Source of the DNA: an uncultured Planktomarina sp.
Lineage (GTDB): Bacteria > Pseudomonadota > Alphaproteobacteria > Rhodobacterales > Rhodobacteraceae
Length of the DNA stretch: 64,000 bases
Direction: 5' to 3'
Assembly (NCBI GenBank): GCA_905182455.1
Contig: CAJJBJ010000003.1
Coordinates: 62,001-126,000 of the forward strand
The notes under the pieces are model-generated. The model searched no databases and was not told the origin of the DNA. It was given only the letters and a program-made list of their open reading frames with translations. How positions within the stretch are numbered: position 1 is the first letter of the stretch; each line of letters starts with the position of its first letter. Positions 31,096 through 42,421 of the stretch are shown here, piece by piece. The translations under genes and the position numbers were made by a program.

Positions 31096-31974
31096 ATGCA
31101 ACGCATTTGGCTGGCCCTAACGCCGATTATGTTTTTGATCCTGTGGTCTGCGGGCTACGTGGTGGCCAAAGTCGCTCTAGTGGATGCCACCCCCATGGCG
31201 CTGCTGGCACTGAGGTTTGCCGCCGTTATTGCCATTATGGCGGTGCTATTTGCAATTTTGCGCCCGCCGCTGCCCAAAACCCCAAAGGATTGGCTGCACC
31301 TCGGATTGGTCGGATTTTTGATGCAAACCGTATATTTCGGTATGGCCTATTTCGCTTTTGTAAATGGTGTCGCCGCAGGCACGGCTGCGTTGATCTTCTC
31401 GCTGCAACCCCTGCTGGTAGGTCTGCTGGCGCCGCGATGGAGCGCAGAAACGGTAAGCTGGCCGCAATGGCTGGGCTTGGCAATTGCTATGACTGGAACC
31501 TTTGTGGTGATTGTCGCCCGGCTTAAAATCGACCCACCCCCCTTGGTGGGATTCGGCTTTGCCGCCTTGGCCTTGGCTGGGATCACCTTGGCCACGCTTT
31601 GGGAAAAACGCTTTGGCCTGTCGCATAATCCGGTCACGGCAAATTTGGTCGGCTATAGCGCGGGATTGCTCGGATTATTACCATTTCTCACCTGGGCCGA
31701 TATCGCAGCGGTGAATTGGACGACCTCCTTTTATTGGGCCTTCGCCTATTTGGTGATCGGCAACTCAGTGATTGCTGTGGGTCTGCTGCTGGCAATGATC
31801 CGCGCGGGCCAAGTGTCGCGCGTCTCAACCTTGCTATTTCTAGTTCCGCCTCTGGCCGCATTTATCGCCTGGGTTGCGTTGGATGAACCGATGCCGCTCA
31901 TGGCTTGGGCCGGCCTTATTGTCTCTGGATTTGGAGTCTATTTGGCAACGCGCCACCGCAAAAGCGCAGATTAA
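31096..31974 (+). CDS. EamA/DMT family transporter inside the dcw cluster
   Basis: 292-residue drug/metabolite-superfamily permease with ten hydrophobic segments in two EamA repeats: an N-terminal [15 protein letters not shown] type helix, the first repeat ending [27 protein letters not shown], and a second repeat from about 150 to 288. SD AGGAGACGAG precedes the ATG. It is transcribed against the cell-wall genes and overlaps the murC end by 4 bp. Its substrate is unknown; relatives export amino acids and other small metabolites. Nothing in the sequence ties it to peptidoglycan. Confidence 0.85.
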   Translation: MQRIWLALTPIMFLILWSAGYVVAKVALVDATPMALLALRFAAVIAIMAVLFAILRPPLPKTPKDWLHLGLVGFLMQTVYFGMAYFAFVNGVAAGTAALIFSLQPLLVGLLAPRWSAETVSWPQWLGLAIAMTGTFVVIVARLKIDPPPLVGFGFAALALAGITLATLWEKRFGLSHNPVTANLVGYSAGLLGLLPFLTWADIAAVNWTTSFYWAFAYLVIGNSVIAVGLLLAMIRAGQVSRVSTLLFLVPPLAAFIAWVALDEPMPLMAWAGLIVSGFGVYLATRHRKSAD

Positions 31975-33362
31975 TTAAACTCGCTCACAAGACCATGCGC
32001 CCAAGCCGAGATTGACCCAGCGCCAAGACAAATCAGCATATCGCCGGGCTGGCAATGCTCCGTCAAAAAGGCCTTCAAAGCAGCCTCATCCGCCACAGCC
32101 ATTGCATTTCGGTGCCCGTGGCCCGTTAAACCTATGACCAGGGAATCGCGATCCGCCCCGGCGATTGGCGCTTCGCCTGCGGCAAAGATATCAGTGATCC
32201 CCACAACATCCGCGTCATTGAAACAGGTACAAAAATCATCGAAAAGGTCATGCAAACGGCTGTAGCGATGGGGTTGGTGGATGGCCATGATCCGGCCAGA
32301 ATGGCTTTGGCGCGCCGCTTTCAACGCTGCCGCGATTTCCACTGGATGATGCGCATAATCATCGATGATGGTCACCCCATCCAGTTCAGCCACTTTGGTA
32401 AAGCGTCGATTAACGCCTTTAAAGCTATGTAACCCCGCGCGAATGGCGTCGCCTGACATCCCCAGATGCAAGGCCACCGCCACCGACGCCAAAGCGTTGG
32501 ACACATTATGGTCTCCCGGCATCGGCAGGGTGCACCCCTCAATCATTGAACCATCCCGCAACGCCACATCAAAATAGGCCGTGCCCTGAGCGTAGCTCAA
32601 ATCAACCACCCGCACGTCCGCTTGGGCATTGAAGCCATAAGTCGTGACACGACGGTCGGTGATCCGCCCCACCAACGCCTGCACCTCCGGGTGGTCGGTA
32701 TTGCAGACCGCCAAACCATAAAACGGAATATTATGGACAAACTCAAAGAAACCTTGGCGCAGATTGTCGAAACTACCCCAATGTTCCATATGCTCAGGAT
32801 CAATATTGGTCACAACGGCAATGGTTGCGGGCAGACGGTTGAACGTGCCATCGCTTTCATCGGCCTCAACAACCATCCATTCGCCCTGCCCAGTGCGGGC
32901 ATTGGATTCAAACGCATTAATCACGCCGCCATTGACCACAGTCGGATCAAATCCACCCGCATGCAGAAGGGTTGAAACCATGGTTGTGGTGGTGGTTTTG
33001 CCATGGGTTCCGGCAACAGCAACATTGGATTTGAGGCGCATCAATTCCGCCAACATCTCCGCGCGCCGAACCACCGGCAGGCCAACTTTACGGGCCTGAT
33101 CAAGTTCGGGATTGCCCGGCTTGATCGCTGTCGACACCACAACAACCTCAGCCTCGCCAAGATTTTCCGCCTTTTGCCCCAGATGGATCAAAGCCCCCAT
33201 CGCCTCCAAGCGGCGGGTAATTTTGGAAGCTTTGAGATCAGATCCCTGCACCATATACCCCTGATCCAAAAGAACTTCGGCGATACCAGACATACCAATT
33301 CCACCAATTCCAACAAAGTGAATAGCGCCAATGTCACCAGGTAATTTGGTTACTTTTTTCAT
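31971..33362 (-). CDS. murC: UDP-N-acetylmuramate--L-alanine ligase
   Basis: First amino-acid ligase of the peptidoglycan stem. N-terminal Rossmann [25 protein letters not shown]-binding [17 protein letters not shown], central [16 protein letters not shown] and [20 protein letters not shown] (Mur-ligase signature), then the C-terminal domain. 463 residues, normal. It ends convergently with the EamA gene (4-bp overlap) and follows murG within 2 bp, so it belongs to the upstream mra-ftsW-murG transcript. Confidence 0.95.
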   Translation of the reverse strand: MKKVTKLPGDIGAIHFVGIGGIGMSGIAEVLLDQGYMVQGSDLKASKITRRLEAMGALIHLGQKAENLGEAEVVVVSTAIKPGNPELDQARKVGLPVVRRAEMLAELMRLKSNVAVAGTHGKTTTTTMVSTLLHAGGFDPTVVNGGVINAFESNARTGQGEWMVVEADESDGTFNRLPATIAVVTNIDPEHMEHWGSFDNLRQGFFEFVHNIPFYGLAVCNTDHPEVQALVGRITDRRVTTYGFNAQADVRVVDLSYAQGTAYFDVALRDGSMIEGCTLPMPGDHNVSNALASVAVALHLGMSGDAIRAGLHSFKGVNRRFTKVAELDGVTIIDDYAHHPVEIAAALKAARQSHSGRIMAIHQPHRYSRLHDLFDDFCTCFNDADVVGITDIFAAGEAPIAGADRDSLVIGLTGHGHRNAMAVADEAALKAFLTEHCQPGDMLICLGAGSISAWAHGLVSEFN

Positions 33363-33363
33363 C

Positions 33364-34458
33364 TCAAATGTCTCCAGCCAGCGCTTGGATCATATCAGCG
33401 AGATCATTGGCAGCTTCAGGCTTTGCACAGCCAAGCGCCGCATCAGCCATAGATTGGGTCTGGGCGCTATTGGTTAATAACTCTTGAATTTCATCAGCCA
33501 AAGCCTCAGGCGTGAAATCAAATTCTAACAACAACTGCGCCGCACCAGCCTGTACCAACTCGCGAGCATTGGCCGTCTGTTCATCACGTTTGGCCGCTGC
33601 TAGAGGGACGAAAATAGCAGGCCGCCCAATCATGGCAATATCTGCTACTGAGGAGGCTCCAGAGCGGCTGATCACCAGCTGAGCTTGGCTCATACGATCA
33701 GGGATATCTTTGAAAAACGGTTGTACGTCGGCCCGCACGCCAATCTCGGCATAGGCCTGTTCGACGCGGCTACAGTCTTCCTCGCGCGCTTGCTGACTGA
33801 TGCGCAGGTTTTGGCGCAGAGAACCGGGTAACAAACCCACAGCTGCAGGCACCACATCTGACAATATACGTGCCCCTTGAGAACCGCCAATCACCAGCAC
33901 GTCCATTGGGTAATCACCGGGAGCAATATAACCGGCACCATGGCGATCCAAAATCTCTTGACGCACAGGATTGCCGATATGATGGCCGGTCAAACCATCG
34001 GGCAATTTGGTCGGCCAAGTTCCACAGGCAATCTGATTGACCCGAGACGCAAAGAGCTGATTGACCCGCCCCAAAACGCCATTTTGTTCGTGCAGCATGC
34101 ATGGGATGCCCAACGAGGTGGCCGCCCCCATGGCTGGAATAGCAGGATAGCCGCCAAACCCCACCACAACATTCGGTCGCGTCCGGCGCATTTTGCGGCG
34201 CGCGGCGGTCACTCCGATGGCGATGCGAATGGGAACCATGATTTTGTTCAAAAGCCCGCCCTTGGCAAAGGTCGCGCTGGAGACTTGTTCAATCTCCACC
34301 TCAGACGGAAAGCCCGACGTATAGCGTGCGCCGCGGGCATCGGTGGACAAAACTACCCGCCAGCCCCGTTTAAGCATCACTTCTGCCACCGCCTGGGCTG
34401 GGAACATATGCCCGCCCGTACCGCCGGCAGCCAAAACCAAAAGAGGAGGATTTTTCAT
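33364..34458 (-). CDS. murG: Undecaprenyl-PP-MurNAc-pentapeptide GlcNAc transferase
   Basis: GT28 glycosyltransferase at the inner face of the membrane that converts lipid I to lipid II. The G-loop [20 protein letters not shown] and second loop [13 protein letters not shown] are present, as are the UDP-GlcNAc-binding [36 protein letters not shown] residues. About 364 residues from the ATG at 34458, which follows the ftsW stop by 1-2 bp; a GTG four codons earlier would overlap ftsW. Confidence 0.94.
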   Translation of the reverse strand: MKNPPLLVLAAGGTGGHMFPAQAVAEVMLKRGWRVVLSTDARGARYTSGFPSEVEIEQVSSATFAKGGLLNKIMVPIRIAIGVTAARRKMRRTRPNVVVGFGGYPAIPAMGAATSLGIPCMLHEQNGVLGRVNQLFASRVNQIACGTWPTKLPDGLTGHHIGNPVRQEILDRHGAGYIAPGDYPMDVLVIGGSQGARILSDVVPAAVGLLPGSLRQNLRISQQAREEDCSRVEQAYAEIGVRADVQPFFKDIPDRMSQAQLVISRSGASSVADIAMIGRPAIFVPLAAAKRDEQTANARELVQAGAAQLLLEFDFTPEALADEIQELLTNSAQTQSMADAALGCAKPEAANDLADMIQALAGDI

Positions 34459-34459
34459 T

Positions 34460-35620
34460 TCAATATCCACGTATCACGGAGCTGAGCGCCCCCTGTGGGC
34501 GGTTGCGTGTGAAGGCTAAAATCATGCCCAAAGCAATCCCCCCAGCAATCAGCGACGAACCGCCATAGCTGACAAAGGGTAAGGTCATGCCCTTGGCGGG
34601 CAAAAGGCGCACCGCCACGCCCATGTTGATCATCGCCTGCACACCAAACATGGCTACAAGGCCCGTGCCTGCAAGGCGCACAAACAGGTCACGCTCTTGC
34701 ATCAACCGAGTGAGCGTGCGCAGAACAATGACTGCAAACAGCGCCAAAATAACCAAAACCATCAGCACGCCATATTCTTCAGCGGCCACTGCAATGATGA
34801 AATCTGTATGGGCATCCGGCAATGACCATTTAACCGATCCTTCGCCCGCACCGACACCAAACAGGCCACCTTCACGTATCGCATTGGCCGCATAGCCAAG
34901 CTGGGTTGTAGGATCCACATCCGCAGACATATAGCCATCAATCCGGCGGGCGAAATGCTCGCTGTTGTTATAGGCGACAAAGCCCGCAAAAACCGTGGCC
35001 GCAGCCATAGACAGAATGAACAGGAGCGGAGCACCTGCACAGAAATACATCACACCCCAAGCAAACAGGATCAGGCTGGCCTGTCCAAAATCAGGTTGCA
35101 GTGCCAAAAATCCAGCAATCGTCACGGCCACAGCAAAGGACATCATCCGACCCGGCGGGCCATTAGGTTCGAAGGAGGCAGAAATCAGCCAAGCCGCAAA
35201 GACCACAAAGGCGGGCTTGATGAATTCTGAAGGTTGCAGAGAGATAAATCCAAGCGAATACCAGCGTGTGGCCCCCTTGCCAAAATCCGTGCCGAAAACG
35301 GGCAACATCACCAAAGCCAGCAAAGCTATACCAAAAGCGACCGTGGCCCAGCGCCGCACTGTCGCGGGGGACATCATCGACGTGATGGTCATCGCAATGA
35401 GAGCCATGGTGCCGAAAACTGCTTGCCGCTCGACATAGTGAAAGGCAGGTAAGCCGTTGCGCTGCGCCAATGGTGGTGAGGCTGCAAGTGCCAAAATTAG
35501 ACCAAAAATGAACAAAAAACACACACTAGCCATGCTCCACCGATCGACTGTTCGCCACCAACGGGGCAAAATAGGATCGCGGACTTCGACGGGCAAAAGC
35601 CCATGTACCATTTCTGTCAT
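34460..35620 (-). CDS. ftsW: Lipid II polymerase FtsW (SEDS family)
   Basis: SEDS glycosyltransferase working with FtsI at the septum. About 386 residues from [10 protein letters not shown], with about ten membrane segments. SEDS signatures include [37 protein letters not shown] (essential Asp) and [22 protein letters not shown] near the C-terminus. The open frame nine codons upstream is probably untranslated. The flavoprotein gene on the opposite strand separates it from murD, so it likely needs its own promoter near 35621-35741. Confidence 0.94.
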   Translation of the reverse strand: MTEMVHGLLPVEVRDPILPRWWRTVDRWSMASVCFLFIFGLILALAASPPLAQRNGLPAFHYVERQAVFGTMALIAMTITSMMSPATVRRWATVAFGIALLALVMLPVFGTDFGKGATRWYSLGFISLQPSEFIKPAFVVFAAWLISASFEPNGPPGRMMSFAVAVTIAGFLALQPDFGQASLILFAWGVMYFCAGAPLLFILSMAAATVFAGFVAYNNSEHFARRIDGYMSADVDPTTQLGYAANAIREGGLFGVGAGEGSVKWSLPDAHTDFIIAVAAEEYGVLMVLVILALFAVIVLRTLTRLMQERDLFVRLAGTGLVAMFGVQAMINMGVAVRLLPAKGMTLPFVSYGGSSLIAGGIALGMILAFTRNRPQGALSSVIRGY

Positions 35621-35741
35621 TTGTAAATCGCCTGTACTGCGCCCCATTTTTGGGGTCTATAATAAATCTTAACCTGACTTGAATCATTTTTCCAGTGCCA
35701 ATTCCCTTGCCATTTGCCCCACAACAGGCAAGTCATCGCCT

Positions 35742-36932
35742 ATGGATTATGATACCCTCATTATTGGAGCTGGCGCGGCCGGCATGATGTGCGCCGCCCA
35801 AGCGCCGGGCCGCTGTTTGGTGGTTGATCACGCAAAAGCGGCGGGCGAGAAAATTCGTATCAGCGGCGGCGGGCGCTGCAACTTTACCAATATGTTTGCC
35901 ACCGCGGACAACTACATCAGCCGCAATCCGCATTTTGCAAAATCGGCCCTGGCGCGTTACACCCAATGGGATTTCATCGATTGGGTGGCCCGCAGCGGGA
36001 TTGCCTATCATGAGAAGGCCTTGGGCCAGCTATTTTGTGACACCTCCGCCAAAGAGATCATCACCATGCTGCAAAAGAGCGTGGATGAGGCTGGCGCACA
36101 TATCCAGCTCAACACCTCCGTGCAAAAGGTCTCTGCCATTGAGGGTGGCTATGCCGTCGTGCTCAGCTCCACCAAAGGCCATCAAAGCCTAACGACCCGA
36201 AATCTGGTAGTGGCCTGCGGGGCCAAACCGATTCCAAAGATGGGCGCCACCGATTTCGGACTGCGCTTGGCCCAGCAATTCGGTCTTGCGGTGACTAATA
36301 CCTATGCGGGCTTGGTGCCTTTCACCTTCTCCGGTGCGCAGCATGAAGCCTTTAAAGACATTAGCGGGGTTGCGGCCCCTGCCCGGCTAGAAGCAAATGG
36401 CACGGCCTTTGATGAGGCTATTTTATTCACCCACCGCGGCCTGTCTGGCCCTGCCTCATTGCAGGTCTCTAGCTATTGGGCGCCGGGGGACAAAATCACG
36501 GTTGGATTGCTCGAGACTGCGCATCTGCATGCAACCCTTCAAGCGGCAAAAGAGACCGAAGGGCGCAAATCACCCCATACCATCTTAACCCGGCTGCTAC
36601 CTGCGCGTTTGGTGCCAAAGCTGTTGGAAGATCTCGACTTGCCAGAGCGGGTTGCCGATATTACAGCCCAGCAACTTAGCAAGCTGACAGAACGGCTCAC
36701 CCAGTGGCAACTCACCCCCTCCGGGACCGAAGGTTACCGTACCGCCGAGGTGATGGTTGGCGGCGTCGACACCGACGGCCTGTCGTCTAAAACTATGATG
36801 GCCAAAACCCAACCAGGCCTATATTTTATTGGAGAATGTGTCGATGTCACAGGCTGGTTAGGTGGCTATAACTTCCAATGGGCCTGGTCATCCGGCTGGG
36901 TCGCGGGTCAATCTATTAATGAAGATTTGTGA
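35742..36932 (+). CDS. NAD(P)/FAD-dependent oxidoreductase, HI0933/YhiN family
   Basis: 396-residue flavoprotein. FAD-binding dinucleotide fold DTLIIGAGAAGMMCAAQAPGRCLVVDH at the N-terminus, then GEKIRISGGGRCNFTNMF, which is diagnostic of the HI0933/YhiN (BaiN-like) family, and the C-terminal GLYFIGECVDVTGWLGGYNFQWAWSSGWVAG. E. coli YhiN has been reported as a 23S rRNA dihydrouridine synthase (RdsA); transferring that role here is inference. Start MDYDTLIIG at 35742; the earlier open frame adds a non-conserved leader. It lies between ftsW and murD on the opposite strand. Confidence 0.85.
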   Translation: MDYDTLIIGAGAAGMMCAAQAPGRCLVVDHAKAAGEKIRISGGGRCNFTNMFATADNYISRNPHFAKSALARYTQWDFIDWVARSGIAYHEKALGQLFCDTSAKEIITMLQKSVDEAGAHIQLNTSVQKVSAIEGGYAVVLSSTKGHQSLTTRNLVVACGAKPIPKMGATDFGLRLAQQFGLAVTNTYAGLVPFTFSGAQHEAFKDISGVAAPARLEANGTAFDEAILFTHRGLSGPASLQVSSYWAPGDKITVGLLETAHLHATLQAAKETEGRKSPHTILTRLLPARLVPKLLEDLDLPERVADITAQQLSKLTERLTQWQLTPSGTEGYRTAEVMVGGVDTDGLSSKTMMAKTQPGLYFIGECVDVTGWLGGYNFQWAWSSGWVAGQSINEDL

Positions 36933-36959
36933 CGCTGACATCCTCGGCGCCCATTTACC

Positions 36960-38357
36960 TTACCCCTCAACCAACCCGGCCACCTGAGCCATAAAATCCT
37001 CGCCGCGGGCCTCAAAACTGTCATATTGATCAAAGCTGGCAGCGGCGGGTGCCAATAGCACCACATCACCCGGCGCGCTTTGTGCATAGGCGGCTGTGAC
37101 CGCTGCTTGCATTGTGGTGCAGACCTCACGGTCCACTTCCAGCTGCATTGCGAAGGCTTCCGCCTCGCGGCCAATCACATAGGCTTTGCGCACATTGTCG
37201 AGGTTGGAAGACAGGCCTGACAGCCCACCTTCCTTTTGCAATCCACCGCAAATCCAGCGGATGTTTTCGAACGCACCCAAAGCTTTAGCTGCGGCGTCGA
37301 CATTGGTGGCTTTGCTGTCGTTTACAAATCGCACGCCACCAATCTCGCGCACCAATTGGCTGCGATGCGGCAGGCCAGTGAAACTACGCAACCCTTCCTC
37401 GATCACCCGAGGTGCTACATTCAGCGCGCGCAGCACCGCATAGGCTGCACAGGCGTTTTGATGGTTATGCGCGCCCGGCAACCCCGGGATATCGCGCAGA
37501 TCAATAGAGGCGGCCTGACGTCCCTTGCGGCTTTCGGCCAAAAAGCCTTTGCGCGCCGTAACCTGCCAGCCATCACCCTTGGGCTTTTGCCCTGAGATCA
37601 CGCGGATTACCCTGTCGTCACTGACGTGATCTGCATATTGCGCGGCCAGATATTGGCCTTCCGGCTCATCCACACCGATCACAGCATAATCTGGGCTGCC
37701 TTCGGAAAACAAACGGCGTTTGGCGGCAAAATAGCCACCATAACCCGCATGGCGATCCAGATGATCAGGCGAAAGATTGGTAAAGACCGCAATGTCTGGC
37801 GTCAGACTGCGCGCCAGTTCGGTTTGATAAGATGACAGCTCCAGCACAATCACATCGCCATCCTCAGCCGAATCAAGATCAAGCACACCCCGGCCAATGT
37901 TGCCCGCAAGCTGGCTGCGTTTGCCCGCCACATCCAACAGATGGTGGATCAAAGCACTGGTTGTTGATTTGCCGTTGGACCCAGTGACCGCCACCACCTT
38001 GGGTGCCTGATCAAAGCTGTTCCAGTCTTGGGTGGCAAAGGACCGGAAAAACAGGCCAATATCATTGTCTAGCGGAATGCCAAGGCGCAGGGCCTCCGCA
38101 ATCGCCGGATGCGGCTTGGGATAAAGATGCGGGATGCCCGGTGAGCAGACCACAACATCCACACCTTCCAGCCCCCCACGCAGAGGGTCAATACACGTTA
38201 GCCCGGCCTCTTCAGCCCGCCCCCGACCCGCTTCTCCGTCGTCCCAGCACAGCACGTTTGCCCCACCGGCCACCAAGGCTTGTGCGGCCACCAAACCCGA
38301 ACGGCCCATGCCGAGCACAAAGGCAGATCGGCCCTGCATTCCTTGAACTGGTATCAT
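36960..38357 (-). CDS. murD: UDP-N-acetylmuramoylalanine--D-glutamate ligase
   Basis: Adds D-Glu to UDP-MurNAc-L-Ala. Short Rossmann N-terminal domain ([20 protein letters not shown]), ATP loop [46 protein letters not shown] and [16 protein letters not shown] (nucleotide/carbamylated Lys region), then the C-terminal domain. 465 residues. It converges with the flavoprotein gene across a 27-bp gap, and follows mraY after about 40 bp. Confidence 0.95.
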   Translation of the reverse strand: MIPVQGMQGRSAFVLGMGRSGLVAAQALVAGGANVLCWDDGEAGRGRAEEAGLTCIDPLRGGLEGVDVVVCSPGIPHLYPKPHPAIAEALRLGIPLDNDIGLFFRSFATQDWNSFDQAPKVVAVTGSNGKSTTSALIHHLLDVAGKRSQLAGNIGRGVLDLDSAEDGDVIVLELSSYQTELARSLTPDIAVFTNLSPDHLDRHAGYGGYFAAKRRLFSEGSPDYAVIGVDEPEGQYLAAQYADHVSDDRVIRVISGQKPKGDGWQVTARKGFLAESRKGRQAASIDLRDIPGLPGAHNHQNACAAYAVLRALNVAPRVIEEGLRSFTGLPHRSQLVREIGGVRFVNDSKATNVDAAAKALGAFENIRWICGGLQKEGGLSGLSSNLDNVRKAYVIGREAEAFAMQLEVDREVCTTMQAAVTAAYAQSAPGDVVLLAPAAASFDQYDSFEARGEDFMAQVAGLVEG

Positions 38358-38397
38358 GCTGTATTCTCCAAAAGATCTTAAAAGAAGGGATGCCGCG

Positions 38398-39483
38398 TTA
38401 TCGGACTTTCAAAGTGGCCAGACCAACCATCGCCAAGACGAGGGCGATGATCCAAAACCGGATCACAATTTGGCTTTCCGCATAGCCTTTTTTCTCAAAA
38501 TGATGGTGAATCGGAGCCATCAAAAAGACCCGTTTTCCAGTGCGCTTAAACCAGAACACCTGAATGATCACGCTCAAAGCTTCTGCCACAAAAACGCCAC
38601 CGATGATCATCCATACGATCTCATGCTTGGTCAAAACAGCGATGGAGCCCAATGCGCCACCCAACGCCAAACTGCCCGTATCGCCCATAAAGATTGCTGC
38701 CGGAGGGGCATTGTACCACAAAAAGCCTAATCCGCCACCAATCAAGGCCATACAGAACACAAATAACTCGCCCGTGCCCGGCACATAATGTACGTCTAAA
38801 TATTGGGTGAAATCCACCCGGCCCACCGCATAGGCTAATACCCCAAGGGCGGCGGCTGCAATCATCACGGGCATAATTGCCAACCCGTCCAAGCCATCGG
38901 TAAGGTTCACCGCATTAGCGGTGCCCACAATTACAATCATAGCAAAGGGAAAAAACAGAATTCCGAAGGGCACCAAAGCATCTTTCAAGATCGGCACTGC
39001 CACCTGTGTACTCAAACCATCTGGGTGTAACTGCGCCGCTGCGATGGACGCTATCAGGGCGATTACAAAGCCAAGGCCCAGCCGCAGCCTGCCAGAAACC
39101 CCTGCAACGGTTTGCTTGCTCACCTTGGCATAGTCATCAGCAAAACCAATAGCGCCAAAGCCGATAGTGACGAATAACACAACCCAAATATGCATATTGT
39201 CTAGCCGTGCCCAGAGCAGCGTTGAAACCACCAAAGCTCCCAAAATTAAGGCCCCACCCATGGTGGGGGTGCCAACTTTAGAAAAATGGCCCTCGGGCCC
39301 GTCAGATCGGATAGGCTGGCCACGGCCTTGGCGGCGACGCAGCAAATTGATCAAAGGCTTGCCGAATACAAAGCCAAAAATAAGAGAGGTCATAAATGCC
39401 CCACCGGCCCGAAAGGTGATGTAGCGGAACAGGTTGAAAAAATCACCCCCATCCGAAAGAATGGTTAGCCAATAAAACATCAA
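38398..39483 (-). CDS. mraY: Phospho-MurNAc-pentapeptide translocase
   Basis: 361-residue membrane enzyme making lipid I from UDP-MurNAc-pentapeptide and undecaprenyl phosphate. Ten membrane segments. Signatures are [22 protein letters not shown] (catalytic Asp pair), [13 protein letters not shown] and the histidine motif [23 protein letters not shown]. Between murF and murD in standard order. Confidence 0.96.
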   Translation of the reverse strand: MMFYWLTILSDGGDFFNLFRYITFRAGGAFMTSLIFGFVFGKPLINLLRRRQGRGQPIRSDGPEGHFSKVGTPTMGGALILGALVVSTLLWARLDNMHIWVVLFVTIGFGAIGFADDYAKVSKQTVAGVSGRLRLGLGFVIALIASIAAAQLHPDGLSTQVAVPILKDALVPFGILFFPFAMIVIVGTANAVNLTDGLDGLAIMPVMIAAAALGVLAYAVGRVDFTQYLDVHYVPGTGELFVFCMALIGGGLGFLWYNAPPAAIFMGDTGSLALGGALGSIAVLTKHEIVWMIIGGVFVAEALSVIIQVFWFKRTGKRVFLMAPIHHHFEKKGYAESQIVIRFWIIALVLAMVGLATLKVR

Positions 39484-39506
39484 ATTTCCCCTTACACCTG
39501 CGGGTG

Positions 39507-40925
39507 TCAGCGTTGCCCTAAATTCCGGATCAGGTCAACAATCATTGATACATGGCTTCCTAAGGATCCCTTAACCAAGACCGTGTCTCCTGCAGAAATC
39601 AAATCCCCAAGCCCCACCGAAAATTCAGCGGCAGTTTCGGCCCAACGGCCGCGAATATCGCCGGGTAAAGCCTCATAGCAAGCGCGCATCCGGGGGCCCA
39701 CACAATGAACAACATCCGCCGTAAGCAAATGTGAATTGTGCGCCAAAGCGGCATGCAATGCAATTTCATCTGGCCCCAACTCCAGCATATCACCCAAGAT
39801 CGCAATCTTCCGGCTGGCACCGAACTGCGCTTCATCCTGATTTGGCATCGAGGCCGCCAAAACCTCAAGAGCCGCCGCCATTGAGGTTGGATTGGCGTTA
39901 TAGGCGTCATCAATCAGCTCAACATAGGCACGGGTATCAGCGGGATCGAGCACGACCGTTTCGCGCAGGCCGCGCCCAGCCGGGGGCTTCCAACGAAACA
40001 GGTCCACCGCGGCCCGCACCGGATCTCCGGCCAAAGCTTCTACCGCCGCCAAAACACCCATCGCATTCACCGCAAAATGTCGACCCACGGCATTCAGCCT
40101 TAAGGCGGCTGGGGTGCCGCGAAAACGGGCTTGGATCACAGTCACGTCGCGGTGCATCTCCAAGGCTGTAAGCCGATAGGCATCAGCCGTTTCTCCAAAC
40201 CCCACAATCGTAGCCCGACGCGCCAAAGCCGCCTGCACCAAAATATCAATTGTACCCACATCCGCCGGTAAAATTGCAGCCCCTCCGGGCAATAGGCCTG
40301 CAAAGATGTCAGATTTTTCCTGCGCAATGCCTTCTATCCCCTCGAAGGCCTCCATATGTGCGGGTGCAATGGTGGTGATCATCGCCACATGCGGTTGCAC
40401 CATAAGGCTCAGCGGGGCGATTTCGCCCGGGTGGTTCATACCAATCTCAAAAATAGCGAATTGCGTGACAGCGGGCATGCGCGCCAAGGTCAGCGGCACG
40501 CCCCAATGGTTGTTGTAGCTGGCAACAGAGGCATGGGTGCGTCCTTGATATTGCAGCACAGTTTTCAGCATTTCTTTGGTGGAGGTCTTGCCAACCGATC
40601 CGGTGACGGCAATCACCTTAGCCTCACTGCGCGCCCGTGCGGCCCGACCCAAGGCAATCAAGCCCTCCAAAACATCCGGCACAATCAACAAGGGTGCATC
40701 CTCGACAACCCCCTTGGGACGATGCGTCACCAAAGCCGCAGCCGCCCCGTTAGCCAAGGCTTGAGCCACAAAATCATGACCATCACGCTCAGCACTCAGG
40801 GCTACAAATAAATCCCCCACCTCTAATGTACGCGTGTCAATCGACACCCCCTGCGCATCCCACGGGACGCGACATTCACCACCGGTGGCGGCCATCGTTT
40901 CTGAGGAGGTCCATAATGGCATCAA
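39507..40925 (-). CDS. murF: UDP-MurNAc-tripeptide--D-alanyl-D-alanine ligase
   Basis: Adds D-Ala-D-Ala to the stem tripeptide. N-terminal uridine-binding domain with [25 protein letters not shown] loop [34 protein letters not shown] and [15 protein letters not shown], then [16 protein letters not shown]. 472 residues. Its start overlaps the murE stop by 4 bp, as expected for coupled dcw genes. Confidence 0.95.
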   Translation of the reverse strand: MMPLWTSSETMAATGGECRVPWDAQGVSIDTRTLEVGDLFVALSAERDGHDFVAQALANGAAAALVTHRPKGVVEDAPLLIVPDVLEGLIALGRAARARSEAKVIAVTGSVGKTSTKEMLKTVLQYQGRTHASVASYNNHWGVPLTLARMPAVTQFAIFEIGMNHPGEIAPLSLMVQPHVAMITTIAPAHMEAFEGIEGIAQEKSDIFAGLLPGGAAILPADVGTIDILVQAALARRATIVGFGETADAYRLTALEMHRDVTVIQARFRGTPAALRLNAVGRHFAVNAMGVLAAVEALAGDPVRAAVDLFRWKPPAGRGLRETVVLDPADTRAYVELIDDAYNANPTSMAAALEVLAASMPNQDEAQFGASRKIAILGDMLELGPDEIALHAALAHNSHLLTADVVHCVGPRMRACYEALPGDIRGRWAETAAEFSVGLGDLISAGDTVLVKGSLGSHVSMIVDLIRNLGQR

Positions 40926-42400
40926 TACTCTCCCTCAAGCGCCGCCACAGCGATGCTGGCTTGTTCTACATCGTCAAATGGAAAGGCATCGTCACCAATG
41001 ATCTGGCCACTTTCATGTCCTTTGCCCGCAATGAGCAGGGTATCGCCGGATTGCAAGCAATCCACAGCGCGCAAAATAGCCTCGGCCCGATCTGCCACGT
41101 CCGTAGCATCAGCGACCCCCACCATAACCATCGCACGGATATCTGCGGGGTCTTCGCTGCGAGGGTTGTCATCGGTCACAAAGACGACATCGGCAAATTC
41201 AGCCGCCGCTTGGCCCATCAAAACTCGTTTGCCGGGATCACGATCTCCACCTGCCCCCAGCACCACAACCAATCGTCCCATCACATGGGGGCGCAGCGCC
41301 CTGAGTGCTGTGGCAACCGCATCGGGGGTATGGGCATAATCCACATAAACGCTAGCGCCATTGGATCTTGTGGCAGCCAACTCCATCCGCCCGCGCACGG
41401 AACGCACCGCCTTAAGGCTCGCAAACACCTCTTCGGCCTCACCGCCCGCCGCCAAAACCATTGCGGCGGCCAGCATCAGGTTCTCGCCTTGAAACCCACC
41501 GACAAGCGGCACTCTGACTTGATGGTTTTCGCCTTGCCAGCTAAACAAAATATCTTGGCCAGTGGCATCATATTTCTGCCCCAAGATCTGAAAATCCGCC
41601 TCCCCGCGCCCCACCGTGATGGTGCTTTGCCCGCGCGCGGCACAGCCTTTGAGCAGATCGGCGGCCTTGGCATCATCCACATTGATCACGGCAATACCCT
41701 GAGGACCCAAAACCCGATCGAACAATCCTGCTTTAGCGGCGAAATAGGCGTCAAACGTGGCGTGATAATCTAGATGATCTTGAGTAAAATTGGTAAATCC
41801 TGCAACGCTGAGTACGACACCGTCCAACCGCTTTTGGTCCAACCCATGGCTCGAGGCCTCCATTGCTGCATGGGTCACTCCCGCCTCTGCGGCCTGAGCC
41901 AAAGCTCGGTGCAGGGTGATTGGCTCAGGAGTGGTGTGGTTCAAAGGCGCACTCCATGCCCCTTCGACGCCAGTGGTCCCCAAATTCACCGCGCTCAGCC
42001 CTATTTGAGTCCAAATCTGCCGGCAAAATGTAGAAACAGAGGTTTTGCCATTGGTACCCGTCACAGCCACCATAACCTTCGGCTGCGCGCCAAAGAACAA
42101 TGCGGCAGCACCGGCCAAGGCTTGGCGTGGATCATCCACCACACAGATCTCAGCCTTGTGCTCAAGAAGTGTGCGCGCGATGAAATCGGCGCCTTGCGGA
42201 TCGGTCAGGATCGCACTGGCGCCCTGGCGGCAGGCATATTCTGCGAATTCAGCACCATGCACCCGCGCACCGGGCAAAGCTGCAAAGAGGTAACCGGGGC
42301 GCACCTCACGGCTATCAACCGCCAAGCCCTGAACCAGAAGATGAGACGCCCGCGCAGTGGTCAGACCCAAATTTGCAAGTGTTTTGCCCTTGGCCGCCAT
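40922..42400 (-). CDS. murE: UDP-MurNAc-L-Ala-D-Glu--2,6-diaminopimelate ligase
   Basis: 492-residue ligase for residue 3 of the stem. DSREVRPGYLFAALPG, ATP loop VAVTGTNGKTSVSTFCRQIW, FTNFTQDHLDYHATFDAYFAAK, and the specificity motif DDNPRSEDP. The Asn-Pro-Arg in this motif marks the meso-diaminopimelate type rather than the lysine type, consistent with a Gram-negative cell wall. Follows ftsI and overlaps murF. Confidence 0.95.
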   Translation of the reverse strand: MAAKGKTLANLGLTTARASHLLVQGLAVDSREVRPGYLFAALPGARVHGAEFAEYACRQGASAILTDPQGADFIARTLLEHKAEICVVDDPRQALAGAAALFFGAQPKVMVAVTGTNGKTSVSTFCRQIWTQIGLSAVNLGTTGVEGAWSAPLNHTTPEPITLHRALAQAAEAGVTHAAMEASSHGLDQKRLDGVVLSVAGFTNFTQDHLDYHATFDAYFAAKAGLFDRVLGPQGIAVINVDDAKAADLLKGCAARGQSTITVGRGEADFQILGQKYDATGQDILFSWQGENHQVRVPLVGGFQGENLMLAAAMVLAAGGEAEEVFASLKAVRSVRGRMELAATRSNGASVYVDYAHTPDAVATALRALRPHVMGRLVVVLGAGGDRDPGKRVLMGQAAAEFADVVFVTDDNPRSEDPADIRAMVMVGVADATDVADRAEAILRAVDCLQSGDTLLIAGKGHESGQIIGDDAFPFDDVEQASIAVAALEGEY

Positions 42401-42421
42401 CGGTCGGATCGCTTTCTAAAA

